The notes: a model not told the origin generated them from the letters alone. A stretch of DNA of 64,000 bases from Acetobacter estunensis (GCF_019083805.1 NZ_JAHRDV010000001.1:310001-374000); one strand, 5' to 3'. Numbered from the stretch's first letter, positions 9,311 through 19,328 are shown. Numbers and translations: made by a program.

Positions 9311-10270
9311 TCAGGGATACATGGCCTGCCGCATCGCCTCGATGCGGCGGCTCATCGAGCGCTTGGTGATGGCCGCTCCGGTTTGAAGCTCGAAGGCGTG
9401 AAACGCGCCGGGAAAGACATCCAGTTCCACCGAAACGCGCGCCCGGATCAGCCGCAGCGCGTAATCGAGGTCTTCATCGAGGAACAGATCGAGCGTGCCC
9501 ACACCGATATAGGCAGGCGGCAGATCGGCCAGACTGCTGGCGCGTGAAGGAGCGGCGAAAGGCGAGAGAGCCGTACCTCCCGGTTCCTGCCCAAGATAAC
9601 AGCGCCACCCGAAATGGTTTTTCTCCCGTGTCCAGAGAAACTCGCCGGTCACGGGATTTGGGGAGGTGGCTGTGACCGTGCGGTCATCCAACATGGGGTA
9701 TTGCAGGTTCTGGAAGGCCAGTGTTGGGCCGCCGCGCTGACGGACCAGAAGGGTCATCCCCGCAGCCAATCCACCGCCAGCACTTTCCCCGGCCACGCCA
9801 ATGCGGGCGGGATCGATGCCAAGCGTCTCGGCGTTGTCTGCAGCCCATTTCAGGGCAGCATAGCAGTCATCCAGCGGCGCGGGAAAAGCGGCTTCAGGGG
9901 CAAGCCGGTAATCGACCGAGATCACCACGCAATCGAGTTCGTGTGCCCAGCGACGCAGCAAAGGCAGCATGGCCTCCGGCGTGCCCATGACAAAACCGCC
10001 ACCATGAATGTGAAGGATGGCCGGTCGTGGAGAAAGCGCGGGGGGGGCGGTTGGGCGAGACACCAGCACGCGCACAGCCGGGTCATCGGCCAGTCCCGGA
10101 GCCTGCCGCACTTCGGTTGTGACGGAAAGAGTGTCCCGTTGCATGGGCGGCGGAACACGGCGGGCACGCGCGGCCTCAAGCGTGTCATCGTTCAGGATTT
10201 CCGGCGGGTCGAGCCGGTCCAGAAGCGGCAGAAGGTCCGGGTCCACGAGAGAGCGCGTGCTGATCGTCAT
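9311..10270 (-). CDS. Alpha/beta-hydrolase, hormone-sensitive-lipase (esterase) family
   Basis: The 319-residue protein has the family IV esterase signature: the oxyanion-hole motif HIHGGGFVMG and the nucleophile elbow GVAGESAGGGLAAGM with the catalytic serine. The acid residue lies in VGTLDLFLDEDLDYA and the histidine in FPGAFHAFE. It should hydrolyse short-chain esters in the cytoplasm; the natural substrate is unknown. It lies 32 bp downstream of murA on the same strand and may be co-transcribed. Nothing ties it to cell-wall work. Confidence 0.88.
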   Translation of the reverse strand: MTISTRSLVDPDLLPLLDRLDPPEILNDDTLEAARARRVPPPMQRDTLSVTTEVRQAPGLADDPAVRVLVSRPTAPPALSPRPAILHIHGGGFVMGTPEAMLPLLRRWAHELDCVVISVDYRLAPEAAFPAPLDDCYAALKWAADNAETLGIDPARIGVAGESAGGGLAAGMTLLVRQRGGPTLAFQNLQYPMLDDRTVTATSPNPVTGEFLWTREKNHFGWRCYLGQEPGGTALSPFAAPSRASSLADLPPAYIGVGTLDLFLDEDLDYALRLIRARVSVELDVFPGAFHAFELQTGAAITKRSMSRRIEAMRQAMYP

Positions 10271-10302
10271 GGAAGTCCTCCTGCCGTAATCTCGTGTGAA
10301 GC

Positions 10303-11565
<1,263 letters not shown>

Positions 11566-11568
11566 GCG

Positions 11569-12123
11569 TCAGAGCCTCGGTGTCGTCACGCCGTGCTGGC
11601 GCATATATTTGCCCGCGCGGTCGGCGTAGCTGGTTTCGCAGGGCGATGCGCCCTGAAAGAAGAGGAACTGACAGATACCTTCATTTGCGTAAATGCGCGC
11701 GGGCAAAGGAGTGGTGTTGCTGATTTCGATCGTCACCTGTCCTTCCCATTCCGGCTCCAGCGGCGTCACGTTCACGATGATGCCGCAGCGGGCATAGGTG
11801 GACTTGCCAAGGCAGACGACCAGCGTATCGCGCGGAATGCGGAAATATTCGATGGTGTGTGCCAGTACGAAGCTGTTGGGTGGGATGACGCAGACATCGC
11901 CCTTGCGCGACACGAAGCTGTCGGGACTGAAGCATTTGGGGTCCACGATCGCGCCGTTGACGTCGGTGAAGATGCGGAAATCATCCGCCACGCGGGCGTC
12001 GTAGCCATAAGAAGACAGGCCATAGGAGATTACGCCGTCGCGTTTCTGGCACTCCACAAACGGTTCGATCATGTTGTCTTTGAGTGCTCTCTCACGGATC
12101 CATGTGTCAGGCATGATGGGCAT
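11569..12123 (-). CDS. dcd: dCTP deaminase
   Basis: This enzyme deaminates dCTP to dUTP, feeding dTMP synthesis. The 184 residues include [20 protein letters not shown] with the Arg and Thr/Asn contacts of the trimeric active site, [15 protein letters not shown] with the catalytic glutamate, and the C-terminal [18 protein letters not shown] nucleotide-binding tail. It shares one base with the stop of the upstream 70-codon gene and lies 3 bp ahead of murA. Confidence 0.96.
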   Translation of the reverse strand: MPIMPDTWIRERALKDNMIEPFVECQKRDGVISYGLSSYGYDARVADDFRIFTDVNGAIVDPKCFSPDSFVSRKGDVCVIPPNSFVLAHTIEYFRIPRDTLVVCLGKSTYARCGIIVNVTPLEPEWEGQVTIEISNTTPLPARIYANEGICQFLFFQGASPCETSYADRAGKYMRQHGVTTPRL

Positions 12124-12335
12124 CAGGGTGTCTCCGGGGCGTGAGAGGCTGGCGTAGGGGAAGGTGCTGTGTCGGCTTGACGCGCGCGGGCCTGTTCCTT
12201 GCGGCGTTTCAGGTTGGCCCGCAGAGCGGCGGCCTCATCCGCTCGTCTCTGTTGCAGTGCAGCTTCGGCCGCAGGCGTCAGGGAAGGCGAATGGGTGCGG
12301 TCTTGGGCTGTGCGGTCGTCACCGGCGGGCGGCAT
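12123..12335 (-). CDS. Small charged protein upstream of dcd
   Basis: Seventy residues, hydrophilic and low in complexity: an acidic and prolyl N-terminus, then a predicted helix [20 protein letters not shown] with [11 protein letters not shown]. It has no cysteine or membrane segment. The stop overlaps the dcd start by one base (TGATG), which suggests translational coupling and supports it as a real gene. No family is recognised. The helix may bind nucleic acid or be a structural coil; that is a guess. Confidence 0.5.
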   Translation of the reverse strand: MPPAGDDRTAQDRTHSPSLTPAAEAALQQRRADEAAALRANLKRRKEQARARQADTAPSPTPASHAPETP

Positions 12336-12546
12336 TCCAGATTCCCGTGTGAGAGGGCGGCGTTGGGAGAGCCGCTCCGAAACATGTCATCAGTGGAGGC
12401 GGTTCTTATAACACCCGCGGCAGGACTGCCAGCATGCTCGGCGCAATTGCTTCCTGAACGCGCGGCCAGAAGGGTGTGAGGCGTGAAACTCTGAACAGAT
12501 ACATGCGTTTGGACTGCGTATCGAGTTTGTAAAAGGTAAGAGTGAC
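12336..12546. other. Divergent intergenic region, no gene seen
   Basis: This 211-bp space separates the minus-strand dcd operon from the plus-strand lipoprotein gene and must carry both promoters. No tRNA fold, long ORF with coding character or strong consensus promoter was seen. Confidence 0.4.
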
Positions 12547-12747
12547 ATGGGGAACGGTTCAGGTATGCGTGGCATCAAGCGGGTTGCAGGAGCGATGCTG
12601 GCATCCGCCATGATGCTGGGGTTGGCGGGCTGCAACACTGTCGCCGGAGCCGGACGGGATGTGAGTTCCGTCGGTCATAACGTGTCGCGTGGCGCAACGG
12701 CGACGCAGCAGGGTATTTCGAATGCCACAGGTAGTTCGACGCACTGA
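12547..12747 (+). CDS. Entericidin-like small lipoprotein
   Basis: The 66-residue product has a lipoprotein signal (MLASAMMLGLAGCNTVAGAG) with the lipidated cysteine after LAG. The mature peptide of about 38 residues, CNTVAGAGRDVSSVGHNVSR, matches the entericidin A/B pattern of small amphipathic cell-envelope lipoproteins. In E. coli these form a toxin/antidote pair under stress control. Only one copy is present here. AAGGTAAGAG lies just before the ATG. An internal ATG at 12565 is possible. Confidence 0.8.
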   Translation: MGNGSGMRGIKRVAGAMLASAMMLGLAGCNTVAGAGRDVSSVGHNVSRGATATQQGISNATGSSTH

Positions 12748-12812
12748 GGGGCTTAACGCTTCCGCTCAGCCATTTTTTGAATGAAGGAGTGGACGGTGTG
12801 GGAGAAAGTGGA

Positions 12813-13190
12813 ATGCGCGGGTGGATCAAGAGCTTGATGCCAACTGTGGCGGTCTTGGGAGGCTTTTTTGTCCAGACGACCTCTGCACAGGCGGCTCCGC
12901 CGTTTTCGGTGCACACTGTTGCCGCTCAGGACGCAGAGGAAGCGGAAGTCGATCGTCTGAATACCGCCCAGATCGGCACTGCCTATAAGGGGCCGGTGTA
13001 TTATCCGGGGCAGCCCATTCCTCCAGCTCATCCCGTGCAACTGGAAAATCAGGGGCAACCGGCTTCGATCGGCAGTCTGCCTGCGCAGTCACCCACAGTC
13101 GCTCCGAAACCGGTCGCTGGAAGCAATTCCTATCACGGGGCGCTGTATTATCCTTCTCAGGCTTATCCCGCTCTTCCTTCCGTCCGGTAA
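12813..13190 (+). CDS. Secreted protein with paired YYPxQ motifs
   Basis: A signal peptide (MRGWIKSLMPTVAVLGGFF...SAQAAPP) is followed by about 95 residues. They include two near-copies of one motif, YKGPVYYPGQPIPPA and YHGALYYPSQAYPA, separated by a Gln/Pro/Ser-rich linker. GGAGAAAG precedes the ATG at 12813; frame upstream to 12777 has only TTG or GTG starts. The family is not recognised. Tyr/Pro repeats of this sort suit a surface or wall-binding tether. It is 65 bp behind the entericidin-like gene and may share its transcript. Confidence 0.6.
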   Translation: MRGWIKSLMPTVAVLGGFFVQTTSAQAAPPFSVHTVAAQDAEEAEVDRLNTAQIGTAYKGPVYYPGQPIPPAHPVQLENQGQPASIGSLPAQSPTVAPKPVAGSNSYHGALYYPSQAYPALPSVR

Positions 13191-13254
13191 GCCATCGGAT
13201 ATGCAGCGAATGCTGTTTTTGCGGGACGTCGGTGCTGTCTGTTTTGTCGCATGG

Positions 13255-13362
13255 GGGTGACGTTCGGGCATTGGAGCGGTGAGGAGAGCGGTCACCCATT
13301 TCTGACTTTTGAGAATGGCATGAAAGCGGGGTTTTCCGGCTTTCCGGGCTGGTTTCTCAAAG
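13255..13362 (+). promoter_or_regulatory. Structured leader upstream of the Na+/H+ antiporter
   Basis: Two adjacent foldable elements lie in the 289-bp gap before the antiporter. GGGTGAC (13255-13261) pairs with GTCACCC (13291-13297). Then CTTTTGAGAA (13306-13315) pairs, with one bulge, with TTCTCAAAG (13354-13362) and encloses an inner GAAAGC/GCTTTC stem. Neither is followed by a T run, so simple termination of the upstream gene is unlikely. The distance to the start codon (about 117 bp) fits a cis-regulatory RNA. No known riboswitch consensus was recognised. Confidence 0.35.
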
Positions 13363-13479
13363 GGGGAAATGCCACAAGACTGCCTGAATGAATCCATATC
13401 TTCAGAATGATATGCTCAAAGGCGGGCGTTGCGGTTTCGTAATGGCGAATCGCGGTGGGAGACGGAAAGGGGCGACCGA

Positions 13480-16080
13480 ATGGAAGTGACGGGTCTGGCG
13501 GCAGTACTGCTTGCGACAGCGCTGCTGCTGGTGATCGTCAGTGCTGTCCAGCCGGTGGCCCGCCGGCTGGAGGTCTCGGAAACGGTTCTTCTGGCGCTTG
13601 TCGGCATCGTGATCGGCGGCGGCGCGGATCTTGTCATCCGCAGCACCTACACGGATCGGCTGGCCGGGGTGGCAGGCAGCGCAATCAACGGTGTAGCGGA
13701 GACGCTGCTCGATTTTCCTGTCAGCAGCGAAGTCTTCCTTCTGGTGTTCCTGCCTGTCCTTGTCTTTCAGGGGGCGCTGGTCATTGACGTGCGCCGTCTG
13801 GCGGATGAGGCGGCAACCGTGCTTCTGCTCGCAGTCGTGGCGGTCATTGTCTCGACCGCCACTATCGGGCTGGCGCTGCTGCCCTTTGCCCAGATGCCGC
13901 TGATCGTATGTCTGCTTCTCGGCTCCATCGTGGCGACGACCGATCCGTCCGCGGTGGCGGGCATCTTCCGCGATATCGGGGCGTCGGCTCGCCTGACCCG
14001 TCTGGTGGAAGGCGAAGCCCTTCTGAACGATGCCGCTGCCATTTCCATTTTCGCGGTGCTGCTGGATGCGGTGACATCGCACCAGACCATCCATGTCGGC
14101 AGCGTGGCGTTGTCTTTCGTCATTTCCTTCGTGGGTGCGATTCTGGTGGGCATCGCAGGCGCGCGGCTGATGCTCTACATGATCGCTGTGCTGGGAAATG
14201 CTCCCGCCGCCGAAACCACGCTGACAGTGGCGCTGCCCTACATTGTGTACATTCTCTGTGACGAGGTGATCGGCATTTCCGGCGTCGTGGCGACAGCAGC
14301 GGCCGGTCTGACGCTGTCTCTTTACGGCCCCTCCACGTTTCGGCCGCAAACATGGCGGTTCCTCAATGAACTGTGGCAGCAACTGGTGTTCTGGGCCGGG
14401 TCGCTGGTGTTCGTGTTGGCGTCGATGCTGATTCCGCGTCTGCTGGTGGGCATGACGCGCTGGGACATCGTGCTGATCTTGATCGCCAGCGTGGCCGGGC
14501 TTGTGGCGCGTGGCATGGTCGTGTTCGGCCTGCTTCCTATCCTCGCCATGACGCGGCTTGCCCCGCCGGTGCCCACGCCCTTCAAGGTGACAATGGTGTG
14601 GGGTGGTTTGCGCGGCGCGATCACGCTCGCTCTGGCTCTGGCCGTGACCGAGAACCAGCACGTTTCCACCCCGGTCGCGCACTTCATCGGCATCATCGCG
14701 ACGGGATTCGTGCTCATCACGCTGCTGGTCAACGGCACGACGCTGCGCTCGGTGGTTCTGTTCTTCCGGCTCGACCAGCTTTCGCCCATGGATCAGGCCC
14801 AGCGTCATCAGATTCTCAGCATCGCGCTTGAGAAGGTGGCGGGAAAGGCGAAGGAAGCGGGTGAGGAACTCGGCTTTTCTGCGGATGCGACGCGCTCGGT
14901 GGTGGATGCGCTGGAAGTGCGCAGTCACGAGGAGCAGTCGGTCAACACCTTCGACACCGATCTGGGGGACCGCCAGCGCATCACGCTCGCGCTCATCACG
15001 ATTGCCAATCAGGAGCGCTCGATCCTGCTGGATCTGTTCCGGATTCAGGGACTGTCGCGAGCGGTGATGGAAAACCTTCTGCGCACGGCGGATGCGATGG
15101 TAGATGGCGCGCGGCTGGAAGGGCGGTTCGGTTACACGAAGGCTTTGCGTCGCCGCCTTCAGCCGTCGCTGAAGTTCCGTATCGCGCAGGAAATCCACAA
15201 TCGCTTCCATTACGACCGTCCGCTGATGAGTTGCATGGCGGAACGGTTCGAAATGCTGATGGTGGCGCATCTCGTGTCCATCTCGCTCAACCGTTTTCTG
15301 CAGGAACGGATGGAGCCGATGCTCGGTTCCCGTGTGAGCGAGATCGTGGTTGAGATTCTAGCTCGGCAGCGCAAGATGCTCAACGAGGCACTGTCCACCT
15401 TGCGTCTGCATTATCCGGGTTATGCCGAAGCGCTTGAGAACCGGATTTTTCGCCAGATTGTGCTGCGGCTGGAGAATCAGGAGTTCGACACGTTGCACTC
15501 GGAATCTCTCATCAGTGATGAGTTGTTCCGAGAACTGCATCGTGATGTGGAGCGTCGTCGTCAGCGGCTGGATCGCCCGATGACGTTCAATCTGCGCAAC
15601 AATGTCGAGGCACGTCTTCGCCATGCTGCGGTTTTCGAGGGGCTGCCGACTGCGGCCCTGCACGATCTTGCGATGACCACCTCGTTGCGTTTTCCTTCGC
15701 CGGGGCAGGTCATTCTCAAACGCGGGCACAAAGTTCATTCGGTCTTTTTTGTGAGCGCCGGTCTGGCGGAGATGCATCTGCCCGAACAGGACATCCGATA
15801 TGGGGCGGGCGATCTGATCGGTGCGACCGAGGCGATGGAAAATCGTCCCATGCCGGGGAGCGTGCGCGCTCTGCGTTTCAGCCATATGCTGGTGATCTCG
15901 GCGGCGCGCTTTGCCCGATTGATCGAGGATTATCCGGTTGTCCGCGCAAACCTGCAAAAGCTGCGTTTTCAGGCGGAGGAAAAGGAACCCGATCCGGAGA
16001 ATATGGACGGGACCGATGAGGAGGCTGCGGATGCTTCCATCATGCTCGACAGCAACCTGTCACAGGTTGGGAGAGAGTAA
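13480..16080 (+). CDS. CPA1 Na+/H+ antiporter with C-terminal cyclic-nucleotide-binding-like domain
   Basis: The 866-residue protein starts at ATG 13480, after GGAAAGGGG at good spacing; frame further upstream lacks this. The first ~430 residues are hydrophobic and carry the CPA1 exchanger signatures SIVATTDPSAVAGIFRDIG and LVEGEALLNDAAAISIF, whose acidic residues bind the cation. A long helical cytoplasmic region follows. The end (about residues 710-840) looks like a cNMP-binding/Crp-like fold: FEGLPTAALHDLAM, FPSPGQVILKRGHKVHSVFFVSAGLAEM, GAGDLIGATEAME. It probably exports Na+ (or K+) for protons, with gating through the cytoplasmic domains. Whether that domain binds a nucleotide cannot be told. 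Confidence 0.88.
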   Translation: MEVTGLAAVLLATALLLVIVSAVQPVARRLEVSETVLLALVGIVIGGGADLVIRSTYTDRLAGVAGSAINGVAETLLDFPVSSEVFLLVFLPVLVFQGALVIDVRRLADEAATVLLLAVVAVIVSTATIGLALLPFAQMPLIVCLLLGSIVATTDPSAVAGIFRDIGASARLTRLVEGEALLNDAAAISIFAVLLDAVTSHQTIHVGSVALSFVISFVGAILVGIAGARLMLYMIAVLGNAPAAETTLTVALPYIVYILCDEVIGISGVVATAAAGLTLSLYGPSTFRPQTWRFLNELWQQLVFWAGSLVFVLASMLIPRLLVGMTRWDIVLILIASVAGLVARGMVVFGLLPILAMTRLAPPVPTPFKVTMVWGGLRGAITLALALAVTENQHVSTPVAHFIGIIATGFVLITLLVNGTTLRSVVLFFRLDQLSPMDQAQRHQILSIALEKVAGKAKEAGEELGFSADATRSVVDALEVRSHEEQSVNTFDTDLGDRQRITLALITIANQERSILLDLFRIQGLSRAVMENLLRTADAMVDGARLEGRFGYTKALRRRLQPSLKFRIAQEIHNRFHYDRPLMSCMAERFEMLMVAHLVSISLNRFLQERMEPMLGSRVSEIVVEILARQRKMLNEALSTLRLHYPGYAEALENRIFRQIVLRLENQEFDTLHSESLISDELFRELHRDVERRRQRLDRPMTFNLRNNVEARLRHAAVFEGLPTAALHDLAMTTSLRFPSPGQVILKRGHKVHSVFFVSAGLAEMHLPEQDIRYGAGDLIGATEAMENRPMPGSVRALRFSHMLVISAARFARLIEDYPVVRANLQKLRFQAEEKEPDPENMDGTDEEAADASIMLDSNLSQVGRE

Positions 16081-16424
16081 GCTCCCTGTGTGGTGAGGGA
16101 TGGGGGGATCATTTAGGTGAAAATGTCGCATCACTGGATTTCAGATTTTTCTGAAAATTTGTGAGCAGAGGGAAGATAATACGTCTTCCTTCATGACCAT
16201 GTGCCGATGAAAAACATGAGGCCACGGGCGGAAGTGCAAGACGCGCTTCCAACCCGCAGGTGAGTAACGTGCCACGCATTGACGGTTAGTCGGAAAGAGA
16301 TGGTGGGAGCGACCGACTGGTTGGCACAAGCCTCACCGAGCCACGCTGATTGTCTTAGACAAAAAGAAGCAAAGCATCTGTGACGCTCTTCATAAGGTAA
16401 AGCGCCACAGATCTCGTGTCCGGT
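16081..16424. other. 344-bp intergenic region between convergent genes, no gene seen
   Basis: No credible coding region lies here; the one short minus-strand ORF (16141-16329) has no start signal or recognisable content. A small AT hairpin, TTTCAGA-TTTT-TCTGAAA (16139-16156), follows the antiporter. A larger terminator for the permease lies at 16376-16412. The middle (16160-16370) is unexplained. Confidence 0.5.
16376..16412 (-). terminator. Terminator of the NCS1 permease gene
   Basis: ATCTGTG-A-CGCT and AGCG-C-CACAGAT form a 12-position stem with one mismatch around a 13-nt loop. On the minus strand it is followed by a T-rich stretch (CTTTGCTTCTTTTTGT). It lies just past the permease stop at 16425. 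Confidence 0.65.
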
Positions 16425-18062
16425 TTACCCGACAGGTAGAGCCATCTCTTCGGGAAGAGCCTCGTGTAATGGCAGAGTGCGTAGATCGGCCTCACTTTGG
16501 ACGATGGCAGTTTTCTCGGCTTGCAAGTCAATGGAGCGGCTCATCAGCGCATAGGCGGTGCCCGCCACGACCAGTCCGACCAGCCAGCCGATATCCACGT
16601 CCCCAAGGGCTTTGGCGATTGGACCTGTGTAGAGACCGGGCAGCACAAAGAACGGCACAGTGGCGAGAAAGCCGAGCACATAGGCCGCAATCCCGCGCCA
16701 TTCCCAGTTTCCGTAAATGCCGCCGGGAATGAACAGGTTGGTGATGGCGTAATGCCCGCGACGGACCAGGAAATAGTCCACGAGATTCACGGCTGTCCAC
16801 GGCACCAGCAGGTAGAGCATGATGGTCAGTGTGGCGAAGAGAAGGTCGATGGCATTGTCCGGACAGAGCAGCGAAATCCACGTCCATGCCACGGCAAGGA
16901 TCACAAGGGTGACGATGCGCGCGCTGCGTGTGGGGCGCAGCGGGAAAAAGGCATCCACGCCCGTCAGCACGGTCAGCATGCAGCTATAGGCGTTCAGGCC
17001 CATCGTTGCGATCATTGCACTGATGGAGCCGAGCGCCATGAGTGCGCCAAAACCGGGCAGGATGGCGTTTCCGGCATCGTGCAGAGCCACCAGACCGTCG
17101 GACGCGCCCATGCGGGTGGCCAGCCAAGCGCCAAGAATGATGAGCCAGATGGCGGAACTGGAAGCGCCGAACATCACCGCCATGATGATGGAAGCAGGCC
17201 GTGTGTTGCGTGGGAGATAACGCGAATAGTCCGAAACATAGGGCGCGTAGGTGATGTTGTAGCTTGCACTGGCGGCGATCTGGCCGACGAACGCCACCCA
17301 TGAAAATCCGCCCAGAGTGGGTGTCGTGCCGCCTGCGTGGCCGGTGAGGATGGCGATGGTAAGAATGGTGTAGAGCGGCAGACAGGCGATGAAGCAGAGC
17401 TTGAAGATCCGGTGCAGCCAGTCATGACCGTAGATGGCGAGAAGTGTGGCGGTCACGGTCAGGACAAGACCCACAACGGTTGCGTTCCATCCGAAAATGC
17501 CGTGCAGCCCGCCTGAAACGAGCACGACATCCACCACGTTGAAGCCAAGGAACGTGACGAGTGTGCCCAAAAGCACCAGCGTCACACCACGATAGCCGAA
17601 CTGGGCGCGGGACTGGATCATCTGGGGCAGGCCGAGTTCCGCGCCCTGCGAGGCATGGAACGCCATGAACAGCGTGCCGAACAAAATGCCGATGACCGCC
17701 GCCAGTGCGGTGTAGCCCAGTGATAGGCCCATGCTGGGACCGACAAAACCGATGGCAATGGTGAAGAACTGAAAGTTGCCGAGAAACCAGAAAGGCCCCT
17801 GATCGGCGACACGACCATGCCGCTCGCTTTCGGGGACATAATCGATGGAGCGGGCTTCTATGCTGCTCAATCCGAGGGAAGCGCTGCGGTCACGCTCTGC
17901 GCTGGCGGTGGTCATACTAAGGGTCTCCGCGGTTGGCGCGTCATGAAAAAGGAACGGATCACCCGCATCGGGTGACAACGGATCGACCCGGATCGATGTT
18001 TCGGGGCGTGCGGGGGTGCCCAGGTTGCGCTGTGTCATGTGAAAAGCGAGCGGGCGGCCCAT
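16425..18062 (-). CDS. NCS1 family (cytosine/purine/hydantoin-type) permease
   Basis: A membrane protein with about 12 hydrophobic segments. The stretch SSIEARSIDYVPESERHG then DQGPFWFLGNFQFFTIAIGF is the typical NCS1 N-terminus, and SRAQFGYRGVTLV and NITYAPYVSDYSRYLPRNT are conserved internal blocks. NCS1 carriers import nucleobases and related N-rich compounds with Na+ or H+. The start at 18062 has GGGAG close by; an internal ATG at 17915 begins nearer the conserved part. It is divergent from a LysR gene that lies beside a ureohydrolase and the urease operon. A guanidino compound, purine breakdown product or similar nitrogen source is therefore a reasonable cargo, by context only. Confidence 0.85.
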   Translation of the reverse strand: MGRPLAFHMTQRNLGTPARPETSIRVDPLSPDAGDPFLFHDAPTAETLSMTTASAERDRSASLGLSSIEARSIDYVPESERHGRVADQGPFWFLGNFQFFTIAIGFVGPSMGLSLGYTALAAVIGILFGTLFMAFHASQGAELGLPQMIQSRAQFGYRGVTLVLLGTLVTFLGFNVVDVVLVSGGLHGIFGWNATVVGLVLTVTATLLAIYGHDWLHRIFKLCFIACLPLYTILTIAILTGHAGGTTPTLGGFSWVAFVGQIAASASYNITYAPYVSDYSRYLPRNTRPASIIMAVMFGASSSAIWLIILGAWLATRMGASDGLVALHDAGNAILPGFGALMALGSISAMIATMGLNAYSCMLTVLTGVDAFFPLRPTRSARIVTLVILAVAWTWISLLCPDNAIDLLFATLTIMLYLLVPWTAVNLVDYFLVRRGHYAITNLFIPGGIYGNWEWRGIAAYVLGFLATVPFFVLPGLYTGPIAKALGDVDIGWLVGLVVAGTAYALMSRSIDLQAEKTAIVQSEADLRTLPLHEALPEEMALPVG

Positions 18063-18119
18063 GGTCATCTCCCGTGTCATGACATGTCCGTGGAGAAAGC
18101 ATCATGATGCCTCACCATA

Positions 18120-18133
18120 TTGCGATGTCGCAA
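18120..18133. promoter_or_regulatory. Palindrome in the permease/LysR intergenic region
   Basis: TTGCGA-TG-TCGCAA is a perfect inverted repeat located between the divergent permease and lysR genes, just upstream of the permease start. It is a candidate operator for the LysR protein, whose sites are usually short interrupted palindromes. Binding is inferred. Confidence 0.45.
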
Positions 18134-18214
18134 CGACAAATCGGGCATACTGGCGCTGATGTGTCATAATCCGAGAACGTGTTCCTTGTGTCGTGCGACG
18201 GTAGGGGCTTCGCG

Positions 18215-18242
18215 TTGACAGAAAGAATGTCGAATCTATGAT
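18215..18242 (+). promoter_or_regulatory. Sigma70-type promoter of the LysR gene
   Basis: A perfect -35 TTGACA (18215-18220) and a good -10 TATGAT (18237-18242) with a 16-bp spacer lie 34 bp before the lysR start. This is the best promoter consensus I found in the window. Confidence 0.65.
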
Positions 18243-18275
18243 CCTTGCATTGATCTCAATCGATGTTGAAGGCCA

Positions 18276-19196
18276 ATGCTGGGCGCTCTGAGCGATCTTG
18301 ATCTGCGGCTGATCCGCGTTTTTCTGGCCATTGTGGACGCTGGTGGCATCTCCATGGCGCAAGGCACACTCAATGTTGGGCAATCCACAATCAGCACTCA
18401 GCTTGCCACGCTGGAAACACGGCTGGGATTCCGGTTGTGCGAGCGGGGGCGCAGCGGCTTTCGACTTACTGCCAAGGGGGAGCGGTTCGAGGCGCTGGCG
18501 CGGGATCTGATCGGTGCGGTGGAAGAGTTCGGGATGCAGGCCCGCAACATGGACCGCAAGCTGGTGGGCAATCTGCGCATCGGCATGATCGGGCACACGC
18601 CGTTCAGTGAAAACAGCCGCATCAGCCATGCCATCGCCCGTTTCCGCAAGCGCGATCAGGCTGTGCGGATGATCGTGACCGTGTGCTCACCCGGTGCGAT
18701 GGAAGAGCAATTGATGAATGGCGAACTGGACATCGCCATCGGCTATTTCTGGAACCGGAGCGCCAATCTGCATTTCACGCCGCTGTTTTTGGAGCGGCAG
18801 GTGGCCTATTGCGGCAGTAAGCACCCACTGTTTGGGCGGGCAGACAGCGTGACAATGGACGAAGCGTGGGAGTGTGAGTGGGCCTGGCGCAGTTACCCAT
18901 TGCCAGACTCATTGTTTTCCGCGCCTCCGCGTCACGTCACGGCGATTGCGGACAATATGGAGGCACTGGCGATGCTGGTGCTCTCAGGGCATCATCTTGC
19001 GTTCCTGCCTCAGCATTTCGCGCAGACCTATGTTCGGCAGGGATTGATGGCGCCTCTGGCACCTCGGCAGTTGCATTATGAAGTGACGTTTTCGGTGGTG
19101 ACTCGTCAGAGGCGACATGTCAGCGAGATCGCGCGTGCCTTTCTGGATGATCTCGCCATGGTGCATCTAGAGACCCCACCTGTGGTTTCCGCCTGA
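18276..19196 (+). CDS. LysR family transcriptional regulator
   Basis: The 306-residue protein has the N-terminal winged helix (LDLRLIRVFLAIVDAGGISM, QSTISTQLATLETRLGFRLC) with the LysR helix-turn-helix, then the two-lobed effector-binding domain (VGNLRIGMIG ... ELDIAIGYF ... MLVLSGHHLAFLP). It is divergent from the NCS1 permease and co-directional with the ureohydrolase 132 bp downstream, so it probably controls both. The effector could be the guanidino substrate or a metabolite of it; this is inference from position. Confidence 0.9.
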   Translation: MLGALSDLDLRLIRVFLAIVDAGGISMAQGTLNVGQSTISTQLATLETRLGFRLCERGRSGFRLTAKGERFEALARDLIGAVEEFGMQARNMDRKLVGNLRIGMIGHTPFSENSRISHAIARFRKRDQAVRMIVTVCSPGAMEEQLMNGELDIAIGYFWNRSANLHFTPLFLERQVAYCGSKHPLFGRADSVTMDEAWECEWAWRSYPLPDSLFSAPPRHVTAIADNMEALAMLVLSGHHLAFLPQHFAQTYVRQGLMAPLAPRQLHYEVTFSVVTRQRRHVSEIARAFLDDLAMVHLETPPVVSA

Positions 19197-19328
19197 TACG
19201 TTGATCGGAATCGAACTGAACTTCCATACGTGCGGATTTTTCCCGATGTGTTGCTGTGGTGGAATGAATAAGAATGAGGGCGTTTCCCGACGCTCATCCG
19301 CTCACCTCTCATCTGGAGATACGGTGCT

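Noticed and set aside
13402..15270. 622-codon open frame antisense to the Na+/H+ antiporter
   Set aside because: Very rich in His, Arg and Gln, with no domain or start signal. The plus-strand frame has clear CPA1 motifs. It is a GC-driven shadow frame.
16259..16269. GGTGAGTAACG, as in the 5' part of 16S rRNA
   Set aside because: Only 11 nt match and the flanks do not look like rRNA. A chance match in 64 kb is reasonable.
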